Below are positions 45,951 through 56,057 of a stretch of 64,000 nt of DNA, in pieces. The stretch is from NCBI GenBank assembly GCA_963691815.1, contig OY829646.1:5133152-5197151 (forward strand). The letters are read 5' to 3'. Source of the stretch: Echiichthys vipera. Taxonomy: Eukaryota; Chordata; Actinopteri; Perciformes; Trachinidae. Both the position numbers and the translations under genes were made by a program. The notes under the pieces are model-generated. The model ran no database searches. It was not told the origin of the DNA and saw only the letters and a program-made list of their open reading frames with translations. The number at the start of each line of letters is the position of its first letter. Position 1 is the first letter of the stretch.

Positions 45951-45999
45951 TTACTGTTCAAAATGTAATAGAATATCTGCTGTGTCTATACCACTGCTG
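45951..45999 (-). repeat. Inverted element end, right
   Basis: Partner of 43844-43892; on its inner side there is again a (CA/GT)n tract, as at the left end. Confidence 0.85.
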
Positions 46000-46132
46000 T
46001 TATTAAATTAATTAAATTAGAGAACCCTTTCAGATCCCTCCCAGTTATTGGTGTTAATCTGCACCTGGTAACAATAGACTTAATTGTTGGACACGCCCTA
46101 TTTATCTGCAGCTCTCCTGGTTACTTTGTAAG

Positions 46133-46345
46133 ATGGTGAGCTGCTCTAAGGAGACTGAAACCCTGAGACAGCAGGTTGTCCAGAGGAAGGCCAAAGGGAT
46201 GACCCTCTCAGCCATCAGAGAGAGGTTGGCCATTCACAGTCTGTGATTTCAAGAAGATTGAATCTTTACAAGGACACAGATTCATTAGTCTCTCCAAAAG
46301 GCCGGTCGTCCACGTAAAACAAGTGCATCAGAGGACAGGCTTATG
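46133..46345 (+). mobile_element. Tc1-type transposase N-terminal fragment
   Basis: ATG at 46133 opens MVSCSKETETLRQQVVQRKA and KGMTLSAIRERLAIHSL, a Tc1-like helix-turn-helix start, then a stop and a second-frame piece with AGRPRKTSASEDRLMRR, the second DNA-binding part. The rest of the transposase is missing. Confidence 0.7.
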
Positions 46346-47422
46346 AGAAGACTCTCTATAGGGAATCAGTTCATAAATAAAAAATAACAATATTCCAGAA
46401 TAAAAAAAAAAAAAATGATTTAGGATCTTATGGAACATCTCTGTTTACAGCATAAAAGAGTGTTTGCCTGTGTGGACTACATGTTTTCTGTGACCTAAAA
46501 GACTATGCAACCTCTGTCCAGGTCAGAGTAACTCTGTATGAATTAACTGATTATCAAGAATGCCTGTGCTATCTTCACATTTTCCTCCCGTGTCATGTTA
46601 ACTAGGGCTGCCCCCGACTAAGAATGTTCCTGGTCAAACAGTAGTTGCCATTTAGGCCTAAATGTTTAGAGAGAGGTCAAAGTCCTAAAACAAAAACACA
46701 GACAACACCACAAAAACAAGTCCACAGTGCCGGGGATACGCATTACTAAATCTCTAAATGGGAAACAAATATTTAAATACAAAATAAAAAATAAACATTG
46801 TGCTTTATTGAAGAAGACTTGAAACTAGAGATTGAGACCATAAACTCATAATGAAATGAATGAGGTAATACATCATGTAAGAAGCTTAGGCTCATTTTCT
46901 CATTGACTTCTATACAAACAGACAGGCAGTGTATGGTTAGCTTACACTCACTGGGGTGACCTGGGAGGGGTGGAGGAAGAGTTTTCTATACATTCACATC
47001 ATAATCAGTGTGAGTAAGAGATTTGCATTTAGTCGTTTAGTTAAATGATTGTAATTTAGGATATGAGGACATCCACAATCACATGTGTGTATTAACAGCA
47101 GTCATACTGTTCACCTTGCATGGTTTTAAAAGCTGTGTCAAACAGAGAAATAGGACTTTGACACAATTGTCTCGCAAATTTAAAGAGGATTAAAATTATG
47201 TACACACAAATAGGGGACTAATACTGAGAGATTTGGGGCAGTAGGCCAGCTAGGAAGAAACCTCTGATTGCAGGTCAGTCACTGGGTTTACGTTCTCCAA
47301 CTTTGCTTTCTGATAAAGCCACTTTCATGTCAGTCTACTTCATAGACCTCTACCTCATCAGTGATTTTCTACATTACCAAGACAACCCCAGACAGGAGCA
47401 ACCACCTACTTCTGTCTATTTC

Positions 47423-47424
<2 letters not shown>
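46346..47424. other. Non-coding, repeat-derived stretch
   Basis: Contains the 46806-46853 partner repeat and a GGGCTGCCCCCGACTAA motif (46603) seen at the ends of common fish MITEs. No gene. Confidence 0.4.

Positions 47425-47464
<40 letters not shown>
47425..47464 (+). repeat. (GT)n microsatellite
   Basis: About twenty GT units. Confidence 0.95.
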
Positions 47465-47467
<3 letters not shown>

Positions 47468-49990
47468 GGGGGTATTATATATATATTATATTATATTGTA
47501 ATCATTTAATGAAAAACTGATGAAGCCCTAACAGCATCATGTGTCACCATACCTAGGAATGGAAGGAAATACCAAAGATGAGGATTTGAACTTTATGCAG
47601 CCCTCTCAGCATATCAAGCAAAATACAGGGCCTTCCCTTAGGAACAGTTCAGTATGGTAGCAGCAGGTTAAATAAGGGCAGACTATGATGTAGGGTGCTG
47701 CAGCACAGACACTATCCAGCTAAAAGTAGTCCAATTTAGCAGCTCCGTAAACAGCACAATGTTTAACAGGGAGCTACGACGAAGTGGAAGATCCAGGAGA
47801 TCGACTCGACTCAAACCAAGACTTGAGTCATCGTGACTGCCGTGTATGGGACAGTCTTCAGGGACAGTAGGCATCATATATGGAATAGAAGATTTAATGG
47901 AACTGCATTGCAGATCCCCAAAGAATTTAGAAGCAGGGCCTTGATATTGGCAGACAGCATAATAAAGTCAATAGGAACCTTAACCCATGGTTGATGTTGT
48001 TTGTGTCACAACACACACCCCTTCTTCTCAGGTTCGTATGTCAGTGACATCCAAACCCAAATCATACACAATACTGCAGGTACACCCGTCATTCCACAGA
48101 TGATTGTTCATTTCTAGATTAATCTGGACTCTCAGGACATATAGAAGGCAAACAGCCTGTTTATGACCGCACAGTCCTTTTGTTTAGCATAAAACATGGC
48201 CGACCACCATGTGATCCATCAGGATGACACAGCTCACAACAAGGTGTTAAAACTTTCCAAGGCGACCCAACTGTCAGCTTCCATTGGTCAAAAGCCTGAC
48301 CCATAACTGATGACATCACCAGGTCTATAAAACCGTAATTTCTTCTTCCTCTTTCCTCTCTTCTTGGTCTCTTCTCTTGCTTCTTGACCCTCTCCACCTC
48401 CCCTCATCATCAGAGTAGAACTGCCGGGAGTAAAAAGCTGATCGGCAGAGACGTGAGTGCCTGCCGTTTTACCCATCAACTACTGGTTACACATTGGTAA
48501 CCTAAGCAACAGGATCTACCTGGCCTTCCTCTGGTGTTTAAGAGCAACACAGGAAGGGTTGTCTTACCAACGTTTTCTTCAACCCAGTCTTCTTAAGCAA
48601 CCCAGACTGGCATCTAAGAGCAACATCTCCTCCCTCCATTCCATGGTTTGGTAACTAACTGCAACTGGACATTAAATGTAATTGTGACTATGTTGTATGA
48701 CGTTTATGGTTGTGATCATGCTGATTAGGTTAATGATAATTATTTTAGCAGTGCTGACACACAGACACAAGGTCTTTGCCTGCAAACTCACACTTTTATC
48801 TGAAGTGATTACAAACACATAACTGGGATATGGCTTCTAAAACATTGAGAGCCCGTCCAAACGAAGACATGTTTTCCTGTAACCCCAAAACTTAAGTATT
48901 GTTCTGGCCGTCCATCCACACACAGCCGGCGTTATCAGAGCCTGAAAACAGTATCTTTTAAAACTGGGTTTGAGAAAAAATATCACAAAGCATTTAAGCC
49001 AAAAACCTTTCCAAACAGATTTGAAATAGTTTATGCATTTGCATCCACCTTGTGCCAAATGCAATGGACATTTAACAAAACGCTGCCTAAAGCAACCTGT
49101 TGCCTCTGCTGACTGTGGTTTCTATTTTATTCCTGCCCCACGTTCAAAGTGCCGCGATGTACAGAAAACAGCTGATCATGAGGTGAAATTATGAATTACG
49201 AAAAAAGACCTCACATTTAACTAACAAACCTAAGTTTGAAGGAAATGATTCTCACTGACGTGTGTGGTTTTGGCAGCAGGCGGCCTCTGTGAAGTGACGC
49301 CGCTCCTTCCTTGTTGAACACATTAGTAGTCCACGGTTGCAGGGGACATATACCTGTTTTTTAGGGTCATATTTTACAGCTTGTTCCACAAATTACATAA
49401 ATAAGTGTGGCCAGACAGCGTCGATGCGACACAATAGCCTGACGCTCATGTGCTGTTAGGACATGGTAGTTTCATTTTCATTTTCAGCCATGACTTCCTG
49501 CTACAGGAAGCCACTGCTTGTAGTTCACTATGATTGGTTGATTGGCAAGTCCTCAGGGCAGGCATGAGATGGACTAGCCAATAGTGTGATTTGGCTGAGA
49601 AGAAAAAAAACAAACCCTGATGTGTCTGTGCAGAGCATAGAACAGCAATGGCTAGAATGTGCCCTTGAGACGATACTTCGATCTCTCTGCTTTGGTAGAT
49701 CGTCAACACGTTCTAATCCTTCACCATCTAATATCGTCACAACGCCTACCCCTAGTTTCATCTCGTCGCAAATCTTTGGTCAGAACTAGGCTCCTATGTA
49801 GGTGTTAAGTGCGTTAGTCGGTCACGCATCAGGTGTCACGACCCTATGCTCCTGACCATTGTAGCTTCACTCAACACCACACCTGCATCTACAAAGGTTA
49901 AGTCAACTAGATAAGGTGGAGTGCAAGTTAGGCGGGCAGGTACGCGTTTGATGTGCTATGTATTTTTGATATGCTTCACCCTGTGTTTGT
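47465..49990. other. Non-coding stretch, possible sh3gl3 intron 1
   Basis: No exon accepted. Positions 48310-48470 contain TCTATAAAACC and a pyrimidine-rich run, which could be a solo LTR or a promoter, but no paired terminal features were found. Confidence 0.35.
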
Positions 49991-50000
49991 TTGTGTGTGT

Positions 50001-50092
<92 letters not shown>
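49991..50092 (+). repeat. (GT)n microsatellite
   Basis: About 100 bases of GT with one GTAT interruption near the start. Confidence 0.97.
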
Positions 50093-50094
<2 letters not shown>

Positions 50095-50734
50095 AAGGCT
50101 CAAATACAAGTGCTGCAAGCAGTATTAAAGCTGTAAGCACCAAGTGGGTCAGAGCCTGGATAAAATTAGTAGCCTCAGAGTGGAGAAATGAGCAGTCTGA
50201 CTGCCAGCGCCTTTCTAGGACAGTGTAGGGGGCAGCGTGCTGACTGAAATGAACAGGAAGGTACTACTGTACATCATTATAGTCTGGTCCATGAAGTCAC
50301 TCATGTAACATAAGCGAGTGAGATACAAAGAAAGATGGATCGATCTAATTTCTGTGTGTTAATTACAGAGCAGAGACAGCACATAACTCCCACTGAAACA
50401 CAAACGACCATTTGCACATTTCTGTTCCTGTATGGGTTAACATGCAAGAAGAAAATTACATCGTTTTAAAGGTGTTCATCTCTAAACATGAAGGTTGTTG
50501 CCAAGTCCAGGCTTTATGCTAAGCTAACTGAAAACACAACCTGATTCTGGCTCTGCACTTACAAATACATGAGACTGGCGCCTATCATCTCATTTCATTC
50601 TTGGAAAGAGAGCAAATAAGTTAAAATGCTAAACTATTCCTTTAATATTCTGGAAATATAGGCAGGTTTTCCACATCGTTTCATTTACTCCAGGAAATGT
50701 ACTAGACGCATACAAGTTATAATCAGTATTTCTT

Positions 50735-50786
50735 ATAATAATAATGATAATAATAATAATAATAGTAACAATAATTATATAATACA

Positions 50787-50821
<35 letters not shown>

Positions 50822-50822
50822 T
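50735..50822 (+). repeat. (AAT)n microsatellite, interrupted
   Basis: ATAATAATA triplets with short breaks, directly before a SINE copy. Confidence 0.9.
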
Positions 50823-50836
50823 GTCTAAAAGACATT

Positions 50837-50930
50837 GGGTGGCACGGTGATGTGATGGTTAGCACTGCCGCCTCACAGCAAGAGGGCTCCTGGTTTGAGT
50901 CTGGGCTGGGGCCCTTCTGTGTGGAGATTT
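50837..50930 (+). repeat. tRNA-derived SINE head
   Basis: GGTGGCACGGTGATGTGATG, GTTAGCACTGCCGCCTCACA (A-box side) and TGGTTTGAGTCTGG (B-box side) match a very common fish tRNA-related retroposon. It is cut after GTGTGGAGATTTTA. Confidence 0.75.
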
Positions 50931-50949
50931 TACTTTTAGTGCATAACTT

Positions 50950-51145
50950 AAAGCAGTGTTTCCCATTATATTGGCGTAACATCATCCTAGGTTCTCTTTC
51001 GGCAAACACACTAATCAAATAAGCCATCAAGACATTTTTTCCGGAGAAATCCCAGACAGTCGCTAACAGTAATTAACGTTATGTTATTAATGTAATGCAG
51101 CTAACACTAACTAGCTCGGAGCAGCAGGGTGAAGGCTCTCAAGTG
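50950..51145. mobile_element. TTAA-type MITE, one arm
   Basis: Starts AGCAGTGTTTCCC after a TTAA, with GGCAAACACACTAATCAAAT and AGCTCGGAGCAGCAGGGTGA as in the left arm of 23390-24051. Truncated. Confidence 0.65.
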
Positions 51146-51614
51146 TCACTCATTGAGCGTGACAGTCAAACATTTTGGTATTTTATCACGTGCTCCCGGC
51201 ACACATTGAATTTCTCACAGAAAAACATTTTGTAATAAGCTGCAGTGCAGTAGCTGCTCTGACTATGGAACCAGCAGGAATTAAGTTTGTCTCCTCTGGA
51301 GCTCAGTGGAGCTGCCACTTACCAGCCAATCAAAAAAAGACGGGGGCTACACAGTGGCCAATCAGAAAATAGCACTATTGTATCTGGGTAAGATTTAACA
51401 CAACAACCAATGAAAAAAGCATAGTTTTATTCATGTGATTCTTTTTTTTTTGTTTCTTAACTTTATTCACATAAATAGACTTACACCAGTGATTACTGTT
51501 CAATCTTCAAAGTATATAACAATAGTAACAGAAACAATGATGCCCGAGGTAGTGCATCTATCCTAAATAAAAGAAAACACTGAAGTACATAAATCATTAC
51601 AGATCAAATTCATT
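51146..51614. other. Flank of the full-length LINE
   Basis: No gene recognised. Confidence 0.4.
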
Positions 51615-51652
51615 AGATTCAAGATTCAAGATTCAAGATTCAAGATTCAAGA
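51615..51652 (-). repeat. (GAATCTT)n LINE 3' terminus
   Basis: About five heptamer units at the 3' end of the LINE. Terminal short repeats replace a poly(A) tail in L2-clade elements. Confidence 0.9.
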
Positions 51653-52246
51653 AGCTTTATTTATCCCGAGGGAAATTATTGTGCAACAGTTTCGATACAA
51701 AGGCGGAAAAGGATCAGAGTAACAATAAGCATAAACATAAATCAAATCAAAATAAAGCTAACGTCAGATAAATCAAGCAATGAACCAAGTGTGACAGAGT
51801 GCAACAGACGTCGTGGTTAAGCGTAGGTATATACAATATACAACAATACGCAGCGTGCAGTTTAGCAGCAGATTGAAATAAAATAAGTACAAACTAAATA
51901 AGTGAGAAGGAGCGATAAGTTATAAGTGTTAAAAATGTTAAAAATGTAGCAGCATGTCCTACAGAACTAAGTGACAGTATGGCACAGTGGAGTGTAGCAG
52001 CATTTCGTACTTAAGTAAGTTACAGTAAACCACAGTGAAATGTAGCAGCATGTCCTAAAGCACAGGAAGTATATCAGCAGATAGTTACAGTAAACCATTA
52101 ATAAATAAATAAAGTGATGTAGTGATGGTATAAAGTGACAGTGTCGAATAGCAGCATTACTTACTGAAGTAAATGACAGTACAACTGAATAAAGTACAAC
52201 TGAATAAAGTGATGCAGTGATGGTATAAAGTGACAAAGTGACATTT

Positions 52247-55200
52247 TCAGGATACAGTGTCTCCACTGTTCCTTACCTGACTGGGGGGAGATGAATTATA
52301 AAGTTTGATGGCCGCCGGAAGAAAAGACTTCCTCCGGCGTTCAGTATTACACCGAGGGAGAATGAGTCTATGGCTGAATGTGCTTCTGCTGGAGGTCAGC
52401 AGCTGGTGGAGAGGGTGAGAGTTATTTTCCAGGATGCTGTGCAGTTTAGAGAGCATCCGCCTCTCAGACACCGCCACCAAAGAGTCCAGTGTGACCCCCA
52501 GGACGGAGCCAGCCTTCCTGATGATCTTACTGATCCTCTTTGCGTCCGCTGCCCTCAGTCTGCTGCCCCAGCACACAACAGCAAAGAAGATGGCACTGGC
52601 TACCACTGACTGATAGAACATCCTCAGCATGGTGTTACAAACATTGAATGACCGGAGCCTCCTCAGGAAATAGAGACGACTCTGGCCCTTCTTGTAGACA
52701 GCCTCAGTGTTCTTGGAAAAGTCCAGTTTGTTGTCCAGGTGTACTCCAAGATATTTGTAATCCTGGACAACATCCACAGTCAGTCCGTTGATGGAGATGG
52801 GTGTGGGGGCAGATTTACTCCTGCGGAAATCCACCACTAGCTCCTTAGTCTTGGTGGCGTTTAGAATCAGGTGATTAGCTGCACACCAGTCGACAAAGGA
52901 GTCCACAACGCCCCTGTACTCCTCCTCCTTCCCCTCACTGACACAGCCAACAATTGCAGAATCGTCGGCAAACTTCTGCAGGTGGCAGGACTCAGAGAGG
53001 AACTGAAAGTCTGAGGTGTACAGGGTGAACAGAAATGGGGAAAGAACAGTACCCTGTGGAGCTCCAGTGCTGCAGACCACGGTGTCAGACACTCCGTCCT
53101 GCAGTCTGACATACTGTGGTCGACCCGTCAAGTAGTCCGTAATCCAGGAAACCAGGGGAGGGTCCACCTGCATCGCCGTCAGCTTCCGTCCCAGCAGAGC
53201 AGGCTGGATGGTGTTGAACGCACTTGAGAAGTCCATGAACAAGATTCTCACTGTGGTCCCCGCTCTGTCCAGGTGGGCGCAGGCACGGTTGAGCAGGAAG
53301 ATGATAGCATCCTCCACTCCTAGTCTCGGCTGGTAGGCAAACTGTAGAGGGTCCAGTGATGAGCTGACCAGGGGCCGAAGAAGTGAAAGAACCAGCCTCT
53401 CCAGGGACTTCATCAGGTGCGACGTCAGCGCCACCGGTCTGTAGTCTTCTGAGGTGCTGGGACGCACCTTCTTTGGTAATGGTACCAGGCAGGATGTCTT
53501 CCACAGCACAGGGACCTTCTCGAGACTCAGGCTGAGGTTGTAGATGTACTGCAGGACTCCACACAGCTGGATCGCACAAGTTTTGAGGACCCTCGGGCTG
53601 ACACCGTCGGGACCCGCTGCCTTGCCTGGGCGGAGTCTGCACAGCTCCTTCCTCACCTGCTCTGCAGTGAAGGTCTGTCTGCTGTGTGTGTTGGTGGGGG
53701 TGGAGAGAGGTGATGGCGGGGGGGGGGGGACAGGTAGGGCAAAATCAGGAAGGAATTGAGGGGGAGGTGTCAGCAGGGTTGGAGGTTTGGAGGTGGGTGG
53801 TTGTAGAGGAGCCGTGGGGGGGTGGTCCAGAGCCCTTTGGTCAAATCTGTTGAAGAACAGATTGAGCTCATTGGCACGTTCAGTACCACCTCCTACCGTC
53901 TGGCTACCAGATGGTTTGTAGCCAGTGATGCTCCTCATGCCGCTCCACACGTCCTTTAAGTTGTTCTGCTGGAGTTTGTGCTCCAGCTTCCTCCTGTATT
54001 TGTCTTTGCCCTGTTGGATCCTCTCCTTCAGCTCCCTCTGGACCTGCCTCATCTGCTCTCTGTCCCCCTCTCTGAAGGCCCTCTTCTTCGCATTCAGCAG
54101 GACCTTGATGTCTCTGGTGACCCACGGCTTGTTATTTGGGAAACAGAGTACAGTCTCTGTAGGAACAACGCTGTCCACACAGAAATTGATGTACCCTGTT
54201 ATGCAGTCCGTGAGATCATCAAGGTCCTCCCCATGTGAATTACAGAGCAAATCCCAGTCTGTGAGTTCAAAGCAACCCTGTAAAGCTTCGTCAGTCTCCT
54301 GTGACCATCTCCTCACAGTCCTGATGGTCACAGGAAGCCGCTGGACTTGGGGCTTATACAGGGGCTGCAGATGGATGAGGTTGTGATCTGATCTTCCAAG
54401 AGGAGGAAGGGCAGTGGAGCTGTAAGCCTCCTTAACATTAGCATACAGCAGGTCCAGTGTCTTGTTTTCCCTGGTGGGACAGTCCACAAACTGCTTGAAA
54501 GTGGGCAGTGTTGCAGCCAGAGTGATGTGGTTGAAGTCCCCAGATATTGCAATGAATGCGTCTGGGTGCCGTGTCTGAAGTCCCGCGACGACGGTGTGGA
54601 TGACGTCACTCGCGCGCGCCGCGTTTGCAGTCGGAGGAACGTAAACAACCAGAACGATCACGTGTGAAAACTCCCTCGGCAGATAGTATGGCCGCAGACT
54701 CACGGCAAGCAGCTCAATGTCCGGGCTACACACACGCTCCTTTACAGTAACGTGTCCAGGATGACACCACTTGTTGTTAATAAGAATAGCAAGTCCCCCA
54801 CCTTTCCTCTTGCCACTCTCACGGTGACTCCTGTCCGCCCGAACAGTCTGAAAGCCGTCCACAGTTACGTTCGAGTCCGGGATGTCCTCGTGGAGCCACG
54901 TCTCCGTGAAACACAGCACACTGCTCACACGATACATCCACTGAGTCTTCACCAGGCCCGCCAGCTCGTCCATCTTGTTAGCCAGCGACCTTACGTTCCC
55001 CATGGTGATGGAAGGGAGAGATGGTTTATATCTCCTCTTCTTTTCCCGTTGTTTACGTCCAGCCTTACATCCCCTGTACTTTCTCCTCAGTTCTTTGGGG
55101 ATTTCAGGCCTCTCCCGCATTAGCGCCGTTGGTGCTAGCGACAACAGCTGTTCACGGGTGTAAACAATGGAGCCGCCGCATTGTTGCGTCCAGACGGAGA

Positions 55201-55270
55201 CGCGGTCGGCAAAAATCGTCCCAAGAATGAGACAAACGGACAAAAAACACGTAAGAAAGTTCACGAACAT
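52247..55270 (-). CDS. LINE endonuclease/reverse transcriptase (ORF2-like), intact
   Basis: 1007 residues, uninterrupted. An APE-type endonuclease spans about 85-300: CFTETWLHED at 120-129, SGDFNH at 243-248, GRSDHN at 292-297. A basic, coiled-coil-like segment lies near 390-440 and a Pro-rich linker near 483-530. Reverse transcriptase spans about 545-830: LRPGKAAGPDGVSP, EDYRPVALTS, FMDFSSAFNT (catalytic D), GAPQGTVLSPFLFT and the catalytic KFADDSA at 766-772, then YKYLGVHLDNKL. All metal-binding residues that can be judged are present, so this copy may be able to move or has moved recently. The first 25 residues (MFVNFLTCFLSVCLILGTIF) are hydrophobic, like a signal peptide. It copies its own RNA at a nicked genomic target. 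Confidence 0.93.
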   Translation of the reverse strand: MFVNFLTCFLSVCLILGTIFADRVSVWTQQCGGSIVYTREQLLSLAPTALMRERPEIPKELRRKYRGCKAGRKQREKKRRYKPSLPSITMGNVRSLANKMDELAGLVKTQWMYRVSSVLCFTETWLHEDIPDSNVTVDGFQTVRADRSHRESGKRKGGGLAILINNKWCHPGHVTVKERVCSPDIELLAVSLRPYYLPREFSHVIVLVVYVPPTANAARASDVIHTVVAGLQTRHPDAFIAISGDFNHITLAATLPTFKQFVDCPTRENKTLDLLYANVKEAYSSTALPPLGRSDHNLIHLQPLYKPQVQRLPVTIRTVRRWSQETDEALQGCFELTDWDLLCNSHGEDLDDLTDCITGYINFCVDSVVPTETVLCFPNNKPWVTRDIKVLLNAKKRAFREGDREQMRQVQRELKERIQQGKDKYRRKLEHKLQQNNLKDVWSGMRSITGYKPSGSQTVGGGTERANELNLFFNRFDQRALDHPPTAPLQPPTSKPPTLLTPPPQFLPDFALPVPPPPPSPLSTPTNTHSRQTFTAEQVRKELCRLRPGKAAGPDGVSPRVLKTCAIQLCGVLQYIYNLSLSLEKVPVLWKTSCLVPLPKKVRPSTSEDYRPVALTSHLMKSLERLVLSLLRPLVSSSLDPLQFAYQPRLGVEDAIIFLLNRACAHLDRAGTTVRILFMDFSSAFNTIQPALLGRKLTAMQVDPPLVSWITDYLTGRPQYVRLQDGVSDTVVCSTGAPQGTVLSPFLFTLYTSDFQFLSESCHLQKFADDSAIVGCVSEGKEEEYRGVVDSFVDWCAANHLILNATKTKELVVDFRRSKSAPTPISINGLTVDVVQDYKYLGVHLDNKLDFSKNTEAVYKKGQSRLYFLRRLRSFNVCNTMLRMFYQSVVASAIFFAVVCWGSRLRAADAKRISKIIRKAGSVLGVTLDSLVAVSERRMLSKLHSILENNSHPLHQLLTSSRSTFSHRLILPRCNTERRRKSFLPAAIKLYNSSPPSQVRNSGDTVS

Positions 55271-55610
55271 AGTTGGCTAAGGTTAGCACTACGACTTACA
55301 GGAAAAAGTACTAATAAAAAGACAGTAAAATAAGATAAAATAGCAAAAAAGTGCGGAAAGGAGAGGGAGCAACTGTTGCTGGCTGCCGCTTTACACAGCG
55401 CCGGAACCGGAATGACACATGTCTTTGGTTTTCACAACTTTGCAGTTGGTGCAGTACTTTAGTGAGTCTAGGTAGGAGTTAAAATAAGAAATAAAAACAA
55501 TGAAATCAGGTTTATGGTTTTCAAATTTAGTGGTATGTCTATAGAATTTACCTAATAATAAAAAAATAATCATAATGTCACTCTTGCCTTTCTTCAAAAC
55601 TTGAGCCCTG

Positions 55611-56057
55611 CCACTAATACTGTTCAAAATAACAGCAAACCTCTGCAGTAGTATGAGAAGAGTCCGTACACAGAAAACAAAGCACCAACAATGTAGTTAG
55701 TGAACCCAGAGTTTATTAAAAGACTGTTTTAAAGACTTACCTACTGGCCCCTGTACCAGCTCCTCTAATAGTAAAGTCCATTTAAGTGGATTACCAAAGT
55801 CAATCCAAAAGAAAGGAGCCCATTAGTGCTTTGTTTTACGTGTAAGGACTCTTCTCATGCTGCTGCAGAGGTTTACTGTTATTTTGAGCAGTATTAGTGG
55901 TTAAAAAAGACATTTGAATGCCTTCACCATACTGCCCCAAGCTAATCAGTGTTAGCCACCTTCTGCTGTTAGCGCCTCTACTGGGTTTCTCCGTTTATAG
56001 TTGTCACACGAAAAAAAAATCTCAATGGATTTTTTACGAGTGTATTTGCCTGGGGCG
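55611..56057. mobile_element. TTAA-type MITE, truncated
   Basis: Begins inside the left arm at CCACTAATACTGTTC and runs through the interior into the right arm (GGTTTACTGTTATTTTGAGC, GGGGCGATTTTATGCCCAAA). Same family as 23390-24051. Confidence 0.78.

Larger units (their letters stand above)
51615..55410 (-). mobile_element. L2-type LINE, apparently full length
   Basis: A 3.8-kb non-LTR retrotransposon on the minus strand with one long ORF (52247-55270). Its 3' untranslated region holds diverged internal repeats (52247 down to 51653), then TTTCCCTCGGGATAAATAAA and a terminal (GAATCTT)n array (51615-51652), a typical L2 end. The 5' leader (55271 to about 55410) is short. Target-site duplications were not found by eye, and the 5' border is approximate. 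The older copy at 17705 shares structure and 3' end style. Confidence 0.88.

Noticed and set aside
48000..48790. Possible solo LTR or promoter with TCTATAAAACC
   Set aside because: No matching TG...CA ends, target duplication or second copy could be seen.
52370..55230. Plus-strand open frames across the LINE
   Set aside because: Antisense shadows of the 1007-codon minus-strand ORF.
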